NCBI RefSeq assembly: GCF_003123685.1
Contig: NZ_QCYJ01000033.1
Coordinates: 1-64,000 of the forward strand
Origin: Nocardia aurea
GTDB lineage: Bacteria; Actinomycetota; Actinomycetes; Mycobacteriales; Mycobacteriaceae
Direction of reading: 5' to 3'
DNA length: 64,000 nucleotides
Part shown: piece by piece, positions 27,359-36,784 of the stretch
Layout: every line of letters starts with the position of its first letter
Numbering within the stretch: the first letter of the stretch is position 1
The notes under the pieces: generated by a model
Told to the model about the DNA's origin: nothing
The model's database searches: none
What the model saw: the letters and a program-made list of their open reading frames with translations, nothing else
Program-made: the position numbers and the translations under genes

Positions 27359-27485
27359 GGGTCCTCCAGGAAAGATGGTCGGCTCCATATCGCCGTTCGC
27401 GCGGGAACGGGTCGGCCGATGCTGGCGATGTCGATGCACAATCCAAATTCGGCATCCGCCGATCGTTTATGTGGATTCCCCATGG

Positions 27486-27521
27486 GCGGTGCTGCCTCCA
27501 GGGGGTGAGAGGCAGCACCGC
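27486..27521. repeat. 13-bp perfect inverted repeat
   Basis: Arms GCGGTGCTGCCTC (27486-27498) and GAGGCAGCACCGC (27509-27521) with a 10-nt loop. This is the strongest hairpin in the control region. No T-run follows, so termination is not the obvious role. Confidence 0.65.
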
Positions 27522-27533
27522 GTGCGAATCGCC

Positions 27534-27547
27534 TGGGGTATACCCCA
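27534..27547. promoter_or_regulatory. 14-bp perfect palindrome
   Basis: TGGGGTATACCCCA without spacer, 12 bp after the large hairpin. It has the look of a dimeric repressor site. I see no second copy in the window. Confidence 0.5.
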
Positions 27548-27649
27548 TACACGAGGGATGGGAAGGGGACCCGCACTCCGTAGCAGAAGGGGGGATTCTG
27601 CTGAGACCAAGATTTCCACGACCCGGTGATGCTGTCAATAAACTGAACT

Positions 27650-27711
27650 CCCCCAATTTGGGTGTATTTCGATCGAATTCCGATCGAAACACACCCGCTG
27701 CGGGTGTGTTT
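27650..27711. promoter_or_regulatory. Composite palindromic site C
   Basis: CCCCCAATTTGGG (27650-27662), then TTTCGATCG-AATTC-CGATCGAAA (27667-27689, 9-bp arms), then AAACACACCCGC (27687-27698), T, GCGGGTGTGTTT (27700-27711). The first and last elements match composite sites A and B near 15.4-15.6 kb; the middle palindrome is unique to this copy. Confidence 0.7.
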
Positions 27712-28019
27712 CGCGCTGTCCGGGCTTCTGTGCTGTGTCGCTGTTCACCGAACGCCGGTGACCTCGCCGAATGCTATTGCGCGAGCGCTGTTTGCGGAAT
27801 ATCGTGCATGGTGCGCCCATTGCGATGGGTTTCCCAGTGTCACGCCGGTAGCGGGCCTGGATGTAGCGCCGCACAGTCAGCAGAACTACTGACTCGCGGT
27901 ATTCCGAATCGACGGTAGCCAGCAACGACATTCTCTTGTCGTGGACTGGTTCTGTCGCTGTTGTTCGGAATTGTGAAACCGATTCAGTGTCAACGGTCTA
28001 CATCGAGGCGAGGAATCCG

Positions 28020-29033
28020 ATGGCGAACGATCCCGACCTTCAGTGGCGGTGGTTGACAGAGAACACCGACGCCGACGACACGCGCACGTGGGAACGCATC
28101 GAATTGCTCATACGTGCAGCGGCTGTCGCGAGTCTGACCGAGGCGGAATTCGTCCGGCGACTACGCAGTGCCGGGGTGGCGGTATGGGCCAGCGGGTTCG
28201 ATCACCGTGTGTCGGCCGGAGGCTATGTGGTGCAGGCACCGGTCGGTTCCGCAGATATCCGCCACGACGTCGCGATCGGATTGGATCTCGGGTTGGGGAT
28301 GCTGCGCGAGCAGTGGGACCAAGGACCTCAGGCCGCTGTTGCTGCCCGCTGGCAGTGGCACGGCACCCGTATGCCGGGAGACTTCGACCGTGACCGGATC
28401 GCGTTGTCGCACCCGGTGATGTGGTCTCGGATGTTCAGCGACGCAGCACAATTCACCCACGAGCTCCGTCGGCTGCCGCCGGCGCGGGCAGCGTCGCAGT
28501 GGGCGTGGGCGTCCGCGCGCCTGTCGGGTGCTTTCGCGGCGTGGTCGATACGTGCCGAACCCGACCTGAACGGTCCTTTCGCGACCGCGGCGTTACAGCT
28601 GCGCTGGTCGGCGTCGGCACTGCAACCTGCCCAGGACCTGGTCGTGGGCCAGCGCCGCCGCGCGGCCCCCAACCTTTCCCGTGTCGCGTTCGGGCTGACG
28701 AATCTTGACCACAGCGCCGACGACCCGACCCGGACGTTGCTGCTGGTGATCCAACTGTGTGGCGCGCTGTTCGAGATCGGCAAAGCCCACCGCCGTCGCG
28801 GCGAACTCCCGCGCGCCGCAGCCCTCGAGCACGCCGCGGCGGGGTTGAACACCGTCTGCGAACAGCTCCACACCGACGCCTGCGCCACGGGACCGGAGGG
28901 CTCTCGAGCATCCGCGAGGCCGACTGCCGCGACCGCGCTACCCGCGATCTCCGGACCCGATGACGGCGATATCTCGAAACATATTCCCGCTCAACCGAAA
29001 ACAGGACGAGGGACCGATGAGGAAACGACGTAG
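28020..29033 (+). CDS. Mobilization/relaxosome-associated protein (putative)
   Basis: A 337-aa protein from ATG 28020, with GAGG 6 nt upstream. The N-terminal part (LIRAAAVASLTEAEFVRRLR, then SAGVAVWASGF...GGYVV) resembles a segment found in actinobacterial relaxases and their accessory proteins, where an FxxRLRxxGVxV helix-strand precedes a GY strand. The rest is helical (WAWASARLSGAFAAWSIRA) without a catalytic His triad or Tyr, so it is not itself a relaxase. First gene of the transfer operon, next to palindrome-rich DNA, which suits an oriT- or DNA-processing accessory. It overlaps the next gene by 17 bp. Confidence 0.5.
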   Translation: MANDPDLQWRWLTENTDADDTRTWERIELLIRAAAVASLTEAEFVRRLRSAGVAVWASGFDHRVSAGGYVVQAPVGSADIRHDVAIGLDLGLGMLREQWDQGPQAAVAARWQWHGTRMPGDFDRDRIALSHPVMWSRMFSDAAQFTHELRRLPPARAASQWAWASARLSGAFAAWSIRAEPDLNGPFATAALQLRWSASALQPAQDLVVGQRRRAAPNLSRVAFGLTNLDHSADDPTRTLLLVIQLCGALFEIGKAHRRRGELPRAAALEHAAAGLNTVCEQLHTDACATGPEGSRASARPTAATALPAISGPDDGDISKHIPAQPKTGRGTDEETT

Positions 29034-29988
29034 TTCTCTGCTCGCACTGGCGAGTCTGCCGATGCTGACAGTGTTGCTGGCCGCCCCGGTGCACGCCGAA
29101 CAGCCCGGTCTGGATTCCCCGGGCAGCCAACCACAACAAGGACTGACCACACCCGCTCCCGCTCCCGCACCGGAAGCGGGGCAGGCTCCAGCGGCGGTCG
29201 ATGTGCCGACCGTGGTCGACCTGATCCCGAACCCGCCGCGCCCGCAGCCGAAACAGCAGACCGTGCCGCAACCGCAGCGACAGGCCACCCCGCCGCCGGT
29301 CGCGCAGACCCCCGCACCGGCCGAACCCGAGGACACCGAACAGGCACCCGAGCCGCAGATGACCGAACCCGCTCCCGAAACGGCCCCGGCCGGTCCGGTT
29401 CCGCGTGTGCTGCGGGTGGGTACCGAGTCGGTGCCGGTGCCGGACTGGGTGCCGCCGGAGGTCCAGGCGGTGGGTCAGGACTTGGCGGACAAGGCCGAGT
29501 GGTGGGCCGCTGCCGGTTTCGACGCAGCCGGGTTCTCCACCGACGACTCCGACCGGCGCGCGGCCGCGACGATGGTCGGCGCGGCGGCGGGCGCCGTCAC
29601 CGGCGCCGACGCCGCCGGGGCGGTCGGTGGCCTCGGTGGCTGCTTCGCCGGCATGGCGCTCGGTGGTGTCGCGGGTGCAGTGGTCGGTGGCGCGGTCTCC
29701 GGTGGCGTCGCCGCACCCTTGGGGGCATTCGTCGGCGGACTGGGCGGCTGCATCGCGGGCGCGGTCGTGATCGGCGTCCCCGCCATCGTCGCCGGAGGCG
29801 CGGTCGGAGCCGGTCTGGGCGCGGCGGCCGGTGCGGCACTGGGGCCCGGAGAGAACCTCGACGCTCCCGAACCGACCGACCCCGAATCCAGCGTGGAAGG
29901 CGACGCAGTCGAGCCCGCCCAGCAGGATTCTCCCGTCGTCGACCAGGTCGGTGACGGCACCGAAGCGGTCAGCGAGGACTGCACGTGA
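29017..29988 (+). CDS. Secreted Pro-rich/glycine-zipper protein of the T4SS
   Basis: A 323-aa protein. The signal peptide (LLALASLPMLTVLLAAPVHA) is followed by ~100 residues rich in Pro/Gln/Ala. A short VPRVLRVGTESVPVPDWVP linker leads into alternating Gly/Ala segments (GAAAGAVTGADAAGAVGG, GGVAGAVVGGAVSGGVAAPL) and an acidic tail. Glycine-zipper stretches insert in membranes or assemble channels, so an envelope component of the secretion machine is plausible. It starts inside the previous gene and overlaps the next by 4 bp. No family name is certain. Confidence 0.6.
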   Translation: MRKRRSSLLALASLPMLTVLLAAPVHAEQPGLDSPGSQPQQGLTTPAPAPAPEAGQAPAAVDVPTVVDLIPNPPRPQPKQQTVPQPQRQATPPPVAQTPAPAEPEDTEQAPEPQMTEPAPETAPAGPVPRVLRVGTESVPVPDWVPPEVQAVGQDLADKAEWWAAAGFDAAGFSTDDSDRRAAATMVGAAAGAVTGADAAGAVGGLGGCFAGMALGGVAGAVVGGAVSGGVAAPLGAFVGGLGGCIAGAVVIGVPAIVAGGAVGAGLGAAAGAALGPGENLDAPEPTDPESSVEGDAVEPAQQDSPVVDQVGDGTEAVSEDCT

Positions 29989-31478
29989 ACCTCGGTGTGC
30001 GTGGGATCGGTGTGATGGCTGCGGCGTTCATGGTGAGCGTCGCAGCCACCACCGGCGGGTCGGTGTCGGTGGCACGCGGCGACCCGGCACCGCCGTGCCC
30101 TGTCCTGTTGGCGATCGGGGTGCAGGGCCCCGGCCAGGCGTCGGCCGACACCTCGAGCACCACCGACTCAGGGCTGCTCGGTGAGGTGTTGCGTCCCTTG
30201 TCGACCGCGCCCGACGGCACTGTCGAGCGTGTGTATGTCCGGTTCGCCGCCACTTTGAACGGTGTCGGCACCGACGGAGCCGGGCAGAGCCCGTATCAGC
30301 GCAGCATCTCGGTAGGCGTGACCGAATTGAACAGGGTCGCCGCAGAATTCGTGTCCCGGTGCCCGCAGGGACGGATCGCGGTCCTGGGCAACGCGCACGG
30401 CGCGCAGGTCGCCTCCCAGTTCGCCCATCAAGCCGGGCGCAGTGGCGCGGGCGTGCCCGCCGACAAGGTCGCGGCGGTGGTGCTGTTCGGCGACCCCGAC
30501 CGGGACGCGAACACGCCACTGCTGCCGGGAGCGTCGGGCCGCAGCGTCCCGAACCCGGCACCTGGCACCACCGGTGCTGCGGTCACCGCGCTGGCGGGAC
30601 TGGTCCAACAACCAGCCACCGGCGCGGGCATCAACACCGCCCGCGCAACAACCAGTAGTGGTTACGGGTCGTTGAGTGGTCGGGTCGCGAGTTTCTGCGC
30701 GGCGGGGGACCTGGCATGCGATACCCCGACCGACGCGCCGGTCCTGCGGGTCGTCGATAACATCCTGTCCACGGCCGAGGACTCCGGCGGTGACCCGTTG
30801 CGGGCGTTGGCCTCGATCACCCAAGCACTCGCGTTCACCGCGATCAAGACCGTGACCTCGGTGGTCAACAACGACGTCTCCGGGACTTCGCTGTCGTCGG
30901 TGTCGCTGTCGTCGCAGGCCTCCCTGGCGCAGCGGGTCGCCGAAGCCAGCGACCCCCGCACCCCACTCGACATCGACAACGTGATGAAAGCGGTCCTCAA
31001 GATCGGCACCATCGCCGTCAACGCCGTAGTCACAGTCGCGAAAACCGTTCTCACCCCCGCCAACATCACCGAAATCGCCGCAGCCGGTTTATCCAATCCC
31101 GCAGCTGGTTTGGCGGTGCTGGGCACCAAACTCCTCGGCGCACTCCCACAACTGGTGCCGCCCTCGACTGCGTCGCGACTTGTCGGACAAGCGTTCACGG
31201 CGGTGACCTCCACGGTCACCGACAACACCGGACTGATCGATACAGCGAACTGGGTCCGCTACAGCGACGCCCTCGCCTCGCGCGGCACCTACAAATCCGA
31301 CCCCGTCACCGCGACCGGCCAGTCACCGGTCCACTACGCCACCGCTTGGCTCCAAGCCCTCACCGACGACCTGACCACAGGCATCACCACGACCGCGACA
31401 TCGACCGTCAAACGGTCGGTCTCACCGTCGCCGACCGCGCCGAGCGCGACCACCACCCCGGCGCCGACGAGCCGATGA
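29985..31478 (+). CDS. Cutinase-like protein lacking the catalytic serine
   Basis: A 497-aa secreted protein homologous to the cutinase at 16375: PAPPCPVLLAIGVQGPGQAS, GRVASFCAAGDLACDTP and the long C-terminal region (LAQRVAEASDPRTP, VHYATAWLQALTDDL) line up. At the nucleophile position the motif is GNAHGA, with Ala137 where the other protein has GFSQGA. Hydrolysis by the normal mechanism is therefore unlikely. It has a signal peptide and a Thr/Ser/Pro-rich tail. GTG start overlaps the previous stop, and the next gene overlaps its own stop, so it is firmly inside the transfer operon. It is perhaps a binding or structural envelope component. Confidence 0.75.
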   Translation: MNLGVRGIGVMAAAFMVSVAATTGGSVSVARGDPAPPCPVLLAIGVQGPGQASADTSSTTDSGLLGEVLRPLSTAPDGTVERVYVRFAATLNGVGTDGAGQSPYQRSISVGVTELNRVAAEFVSRCPQGRIAVLGNAHGAQVASQFAHQAGRSGAGVPADKVAAVVLFGDPDRDANTPLLPGASGRSVPNPAPGTTGAAVTALAGLVQQPATGAGINTARATTSSGYGSLSGRVASFCAAGDLACDTPTDAPVLRVVDNILSTAEDSGGDPLRALASITQALAFTAIKTVTSVVNNDVSGTSLSSVSLSSQASLAQRVAEASDPRTPLDIDNVMKAVLKIGTIAVNAVVTVAKTVLTPANITEIAAAGLSNPAAGLAVLGTKLLGALPQLVPPSTASRLVGQAFTAVTSTVTDNTGLIDTANWVRYSDALASRGTYKSDPVTATGQSPVHYATAWLQALTDDLTTGITTTATSTVKRSVSPSPTAPSATTTPAPTSR

Positions 31479-32311
31479 CCACGACACCGGGACCACGACG
31501 AGCCGACACGGCGGCAGATCCGTTGCGTGCCAGCGACGAACGCGGCCCCGCGCCCACACCGGACCGAGACAACTCGGCACCCGGGGGCTACTACCACGAG
31601 CAGCAGTGGCAGGACTGGATCAATGCGACACCGCCGACGCGCGCGGCGTCCACCGAATCTCTCGACGGCGATGGTTGGGGTGCGGGCTACCTCCAGTGGC
31701 TGGACGCCCTGTCTGTCGCTGCCCCCTCGACCCGGTCAGAGCCGTCGCCGCCGAGCGAAACGCCTCCACAACGTTCATCACTGTCGCCGTGGATTCTCGG
31801 TATCTCCGCTGTCGTGCTGGTGGCCGTGCTCGTCGGTGGCGTGTTCTGGTTGGTTCCCGAGCGGGCGGGTCCGGATTCGGGGCGCGTGCCGACAGCGCTG
31901 GCTCCCACGGCGGTGACGCCCTCGAGCGCGCCACCAGCGCCCGCGTGGTGCGCCGACCTGGACAGTCCACAACGGTTGCGGGGCAACGGCGCCGGGTCGC
32001 CGGGATTCGCGCCGCAGGTGATCCTGGCCTTGGAATACGCCTACTACGTCACGCGCAGCGCGAACGCGGTGCGCGCACTGCTGTCCCCGGAAGGGCGTTT
32101 CGGCAGCGACGCCGAGATCCAAGCCGGGATCGACGCCGTCCCGGTCGGCACCGAGCACTGCGTGGAAATCACCCCCGCCGGTCCGGACAGGTGGGCCGCG
32201 GTGATCACCGAGAAACACCCCGACGCCAAGACCGTGATCCACACCCAAACCATCACCACCACCACTTCTCGTGAGGGCCGCGCGTTGATCGCCGCGGTCG
32301 AGATCGCCTGA
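31475..32311 (+). CDS. Single-TM protein, VirB8-like position (DUF8176-type)
   Basis: A 278-aa protein. A cytoplasmic Pro-rich N-terminus of ~110 residues with GGYYHEQQWQDWINA is followed by one membrane helix (ILGISAVVLVAVLVGGVFWL). The external domain of ~130 residues (VILALEYAYYVTRSANAVRA, LLSPEGRFGSDAEIQ) ends in TTTTSREGRALIAAVEI. The fold looks NTF2-like, as in VirB8 and TcpC, which scaffold conjugation channels at the membrane. The specific family assignment is from memory of similar actinobacterial T4SS loci. It overlaps the upstream stop by 4 bp. Confidence 0.55.
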   Translation: MTTTPGPRRADTAADPLRASDERGPAPTPDRDNSAPGGYYHEQQWQDWINATPPTRAASTESLDGDGWGAGYLQWLDALSVAAPSTRSEPSPPSETPPQRSSLSPWILGISAVVLVAVLVGGVFWLVPERAGPDSGRVPTALAPTAVTPSSAPPAPAWCADLDSPQRLRGNGAGSPGFAPQVILALEYAYYVTRSANAVRALLSPEGRFGSDAEIQAGIDAVPVGTEHCVEITPAGPDRWAAVITEKHPDAKTVIHTQTITTTTSREGRALIAAVEIA

Positions 32312-32312
32312 G

Positions 32313-33032
32313 ATGGCCGGGGCGATGAGCACCATGACCAGCACCGCGCACCCGAGCGACCCTGCCACCGCCACCGGACGACCACGCGTCCGGAAACGCG
32401 ACGCGACGCGCGCGGTTCTCGCCCCATCGGCGGACCAGCGTGCACCGGTTTGGGATCGCCCGGTCCCGCTGGTGCACAACGCTACTGGTGACCCGCGACC
32501 GCCGCTGCTGTGGCTGCTCGGTGCACACGGGGGAGCGGGTGTCACGACGCTGGCACGGTTGCTGGCTCCGGCGGCGGACTGCGCTCGCCGCTGGCCCGCA
32601 CCGGCGGCGGGGGAGTCCCCGTATGTGCTGGTCGTGGCCCGCGAGACCGCGATCGGGTTGGCCGCGGCCGACGCGCTGCTGCGCCAGCACCACGCCGGAC
32701 TCGCCGGAGACAGCGAAGTGGTCGGATTGGTGACCGTGGCCGCGCGCCCGGGCCGAATGCCCGCCGGGATCCGCCGTGACCGCGACCTCTACAGCGGCCT
32801 GGTCGAACACCTGTGGCGCGTGGAGTGGCACGAAACCTGGATGCTGGCCCGCCACAGCGACCTACCCATCTGGCGTCCCGGCGATCCCGAACCTGCCAAA
32901 TCCCGGCGAGACGACGAACTCGCCACGGCCCCAACAGATATCCGCACTCTCGGCGTGGACCTCGTCGAGGCGATCACCGCCCTGCACGCACGCCGGGTAC
33001 GCGACGACGAAGGAGAGGAATACCCCTTATGA
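32313..33032 (+). CDS. ParA-like P-loop protein of the transfer operon (DUF6668-like)
   Basis: A 239-aa protein. Residues 65-79 (LLWLLGAHGGAGVTTLA) form a deviant Walker A typical of ParA/MinD ATPases. The rest (VLVVARETAIGLAAADALL, VVGLVTVAARPGRMP) follows the alpha/beta order but is short for a partition ATPase. Proteins of this size occur inside actinobacterial T4SS operons, where they may energise or localise the machinery rather than segregate DNA. No ParB partner is adjacent. It starts 2 bp after the previous stop and overlaps the next start. Confidence 0.65.
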   Translation: MAGAMSTMTSTAHPSDPATATGRPRVRKRDATRAVLAPSADQRAPVWDRPVPLVHNATGDPRPPLLWLLGAHGGAGVTTLARLLAPAADCARRWPAPAAGESPYVLVVARETAIGLAAADALLRQHHAGLAGDSEVVGLVTVAARPGRMPAGIRRDRDLYSGLVEHLWRVEWHETWMLARHSDLPIWRPGDPEPAKSRRDDELATAPTDIRTLGVDLVEAITALHARRVRDDEGEEYPL

Positions 33033-33322
33033 GCTGGTTACAGGCCGCCCTCGACCACGGCAGTGTGCTCGCCCAAGCCGAGACGCCGACTCCCGAAGCC
33101 CCACCGGGAGCGGAGGGACTACGCAAGCTCACACGCTATCTGGCGTGGCTGGTGATGCTCTCGGGAGTCGCGGCGATCGTCTTCGCCGGGGGAAAGTTCG
33201 CCTGGGAGAAGTGGCAGGGCGGGATGCTCGAGAGCCCCAAGATGGTGCTCGGCGCGCTGATCGGCGGCATCATCGCCACCAGCGCGGGCACGCTCATGAA
33301 CCAGATCGTCCAGATCAACTAG
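33029..33322 (+). CDS. Small two-TM protein, VirB2/TrbC-like pilin candidate
   Basis: A 97-aa protein. A short leader with LAQAETPTPEAPPGAEG is followed by two hydrophobic helices (YLAWLVMLSGVAAIVFAGG and LGALIGGIIATSAGTLMNQI) separated by a charged EKWQGG loop. Size, two helices and position before the VirB6/VirB4 genes match VirB2/TrbC-type subunits. ATG overlaps the previous stop (ATGA); AAGGAGAGGA lies upstream. Confidence 0.6.
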   Translation: MSWLQAALDHGSVLAQAETPTPEAPPGAEGLRKLTRYLAWLVMLSGVAAIVFAGGKFAWEKWQGGMLESPKMVLGALIGGIIATSAGTLMNQIVQIN

Positions 33323-33330
33323 CGGCAGTG

Positions 33331-33600
33331 ATGGTCGAGGCGATGCTGGCCTACAAGCAACTACCCGCGTCAGTCGTCGAGCAGATGACACAGCTGTTCC
33401 GGTGGCTGCTGTGGACGGTCGAGATCGGCCTGATCGCACGCCTGTTGTGGATCGGGGGCCGCGCGGGCTGGGAGCTGTACCGGCCACCGCCGGGACCGCC
33501 GCCCGCCCCGGGCGCACTCGCACGGGTGTTGGTGACCTGGATCCTGGCCAGCGCCGCCTGGCCCCTGGCCGGATCACTGCTGATGAACCTCGCCTTCTGA
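33331..33600 (+). CDS. Small two-TM T4SS membrane protein
   Basis: An 89-aa protein from ATG 33331 (GTG 33328 is adjacent). Helix 1 is around FRWLLWTVEIGLIARLLWI, a Pro-rich loop YRPPPGPPPAPG follows, and helix 2 is VLVTWILASAAWPLAGSLL. It is in the position of a VirB3/PrgI-like or second minor membrane subunit. It starts 8 bp after the pilin-like gene and has no separate strong ribosome-binding site, so translation is probably coupled. Confidence 0.6.
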   Translation: MVEAMLAYKQLPASVVEQMTQLFRWLLWTVEIGLIARLLWIGGRAGWELYRPPPGPPPAPGALARVLVTWILASAAWPLAGSLLMNLAF

Positions 33601-33639
33601 CACCCCTACATCCACCAGCGATCAAGAAAAAGGTTGGCA

Positions 33640-34266
33640 ATGAGACGAATTCGGTGCCGCACGTATCTCGTGGCTGCGGTGTTCGCGCTCGTCGTCGCCG
33701 GATGCGGAGACGACCAGCACCAGCACGACACCTCACCTGAGACCGTCGTGGACCTGACCACGGTCCCTGCCGGGTTGGGCTGGCGCGACTACCAAGGTGT
33801 CGCCGTTCCTGTCGGTCGGGACGGTCCCACCGTCCTCGAGGCGGGCAGCGCGACCGGATTCGCGGCCACCCCGGCAGGAGCCGCGCTCGCGGCGATCACC
33901 CACACCGTGCGCATGTCCCTGGCGCCAGACCAGTACTGGGTACGGGTCGCCGAACGCGAAATCGCGTTCGGGCCAGGCAAAGACGAATGGGTCACCTCGC
34001 GGGCCCTGTTGTCGATCACCACCCGCGCCGACCCCGTCCAAGCACCACGTGTCCGCGGCTACACACTCACCGACTACCGCCCCGACCTCGCCCAGGTCGA
34101 GATCTACACCAGCTATCCCGACAACTCGATCGGGGTCAACACTGCGGTGGTGGTCTGGCAGCACGGGGACTGGCTACTGCAACTGCCCGACCCGGCCTCC
34201 ACCGCCCCGGTCGTGCGCGCCACATCGACGATGGACGCCGCCGTGAAAATCGAGGCACCCCAATGA
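33640..34266 (+). CDS. T4SS-associated lipoprotein
   Basis: A 208-aa protein from ATG 33640, with AAAAAGG upstream. The signal YLVAAVFALVVAGC gives lipobox VAGC at ~22. The mature domain has VPAGLGWRDYQGVAVPVGRD, TGFAATPAGAALAAITHTVR and ALLSITTRAD. The next gene's external domain shares this order (PAGLREPGGWQWVHGVVVPF, GGYAHTPQGAALAAAM), so the two are diverged homologues, one lipid-anchored and one TM-anchored. Probably an outer-leaflet subunit of the transfer channel. Its stop overlaps the next start. Confidence 0.65.
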   Translation: MRRIRCRTYLVAAVFALVVAGCGDDQHQHDTSPETVVDLTTVPAGLGWRDYQGVAVPVGRDGPTVLEAGSATGFAATPAGAALAAITHTVRMSLAPDQYWVRVAEREIAFGPGKDEWVTSRALLSITTRADPVQAPRVRGYTLTDYRPDLAQVEIYTSYPDNSIGVNTAVVVWQHGDWLLQLPDPASTAPVVRATSTMDAAVKIEAPQ

Positions 34267-35122
34267 CATCGGAACCGAAAGACCCGGTGCCGGAACGTCG
34301 ACAGCCACGGATAGGAACCATCGTGTCCGCGGTGTTGGTAGCCGCGATCCTGATCGCCGCCGCGATCGCTTTCGCAGTACGCCAAACCAGCCCCGACCCG
34401 ATCGCCGACCCACACACCGCCGCCACGCCGTCGGCGACAGCGACCCCGCTGCCCGGCGGGGTGGCAGGATTCGCGGTACCCGAGGTCGATATCTTCGGTC
34501 GCCGCGTCGATATCCCTCTGCATCCCGACGGGCAACTGCGCGAGCAGCAGATCCCTTCGAAGACCTCGACCGACCGGGACTGGCTCACCGCGCCACCGGC
34601 GGGGTTGCGCGAACCGGGTGGTTGGCAGTGGGTGCACGGGGTGGTGGTGCCGTTCTCCACCTCAGACGGCCCGACCTGGATCCGTGACGGTGTCGCGGGC
34701 GGCTACGCCCACACCCCGCAGGGGGCGGCGCTGGCAGCGGCGATGAGCGTGTATCAGGTCGCCGCCCGTCCCGGCGACCGCGCGGTCCTGGCCCAACGCC
34801 TTGCCTTGACTCCCGCCGATCAGGCACGTTTCGACGCCGGGATCGCGGCCGGGAGACTGCCCCGACAACAACCCGCCGCCCGCACACGCGGACTGCTGGC
34901 CTACGACGCGTTCCGCGTCGAGACCTACGCCCCCGACCTCGCCGTCGTGCGGCTGGCATCACGCTCGAACGAACCCACCACCACCGGTACCGCTGCGGCC
35001 CGGTCCTGGATCAGCGCGTCGGTGCCGATGGTGTGGAACGGCACCGACTGGATGCTGCGCGGCAACGGCAACTCTTTGACCACCAGCCAGATCTCGGACC
35101 TCAGCGGCTGGACGAGTTGGTC

Positions 35123-35126
<4 letters not shown>
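34263..35126 (+). CDS. Single-TM T4SS protein homologous to the preceding lipoprotein
   Basis: A 287-aa protein. The membrane helix (TIVSAVLVAAILIAAAIAF) is at residues ~18-37, then a Thr/Ala linker and an external domain with QWVHGVVVPFSTSDGPTWIR and GGYAHTPQGAALAAAM, ending in MVWNGTDWMLRGNG. These latter strands resemble VirB8/TcpC-like domains in which a W-x-x-R-x-N end closes the sheet. It is flanked by ATGA overlaps on both sides. Likely a scaffold of the conjugation channel. Confidence 0.65.
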
Positions 35127-36736
<1,610 letters not shown>

Positions 36737-36784
36737 AACAGCCAGCCCCGCAACGGATATCGAAAGAAGCCTTGGAGGTGAGTG

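Larger units (their letters stand above)
27359..28019. promoter_or_regulatory. Palindrome-rich region before the conjugation operon
   Basis: This 660-bp non-coding stretch has five inverted repeats within 27486-27711 and a short AT-richer tract. No gene is supported. It lies upstream of the mobilization-like gene at 28020 and divergent from the lipoprotein. Promoter/operator region, partition site and transfer origin are all plausible. Confidence 0.55.

Noticed and set aside
32313..33032. Plasmid partition ATPase ParA
   Set aside because: The P-loop resembles ParA but the protein is short, lacks a ParB neighbour and sits inside the transfer operon, so a T4SS role is preferred.
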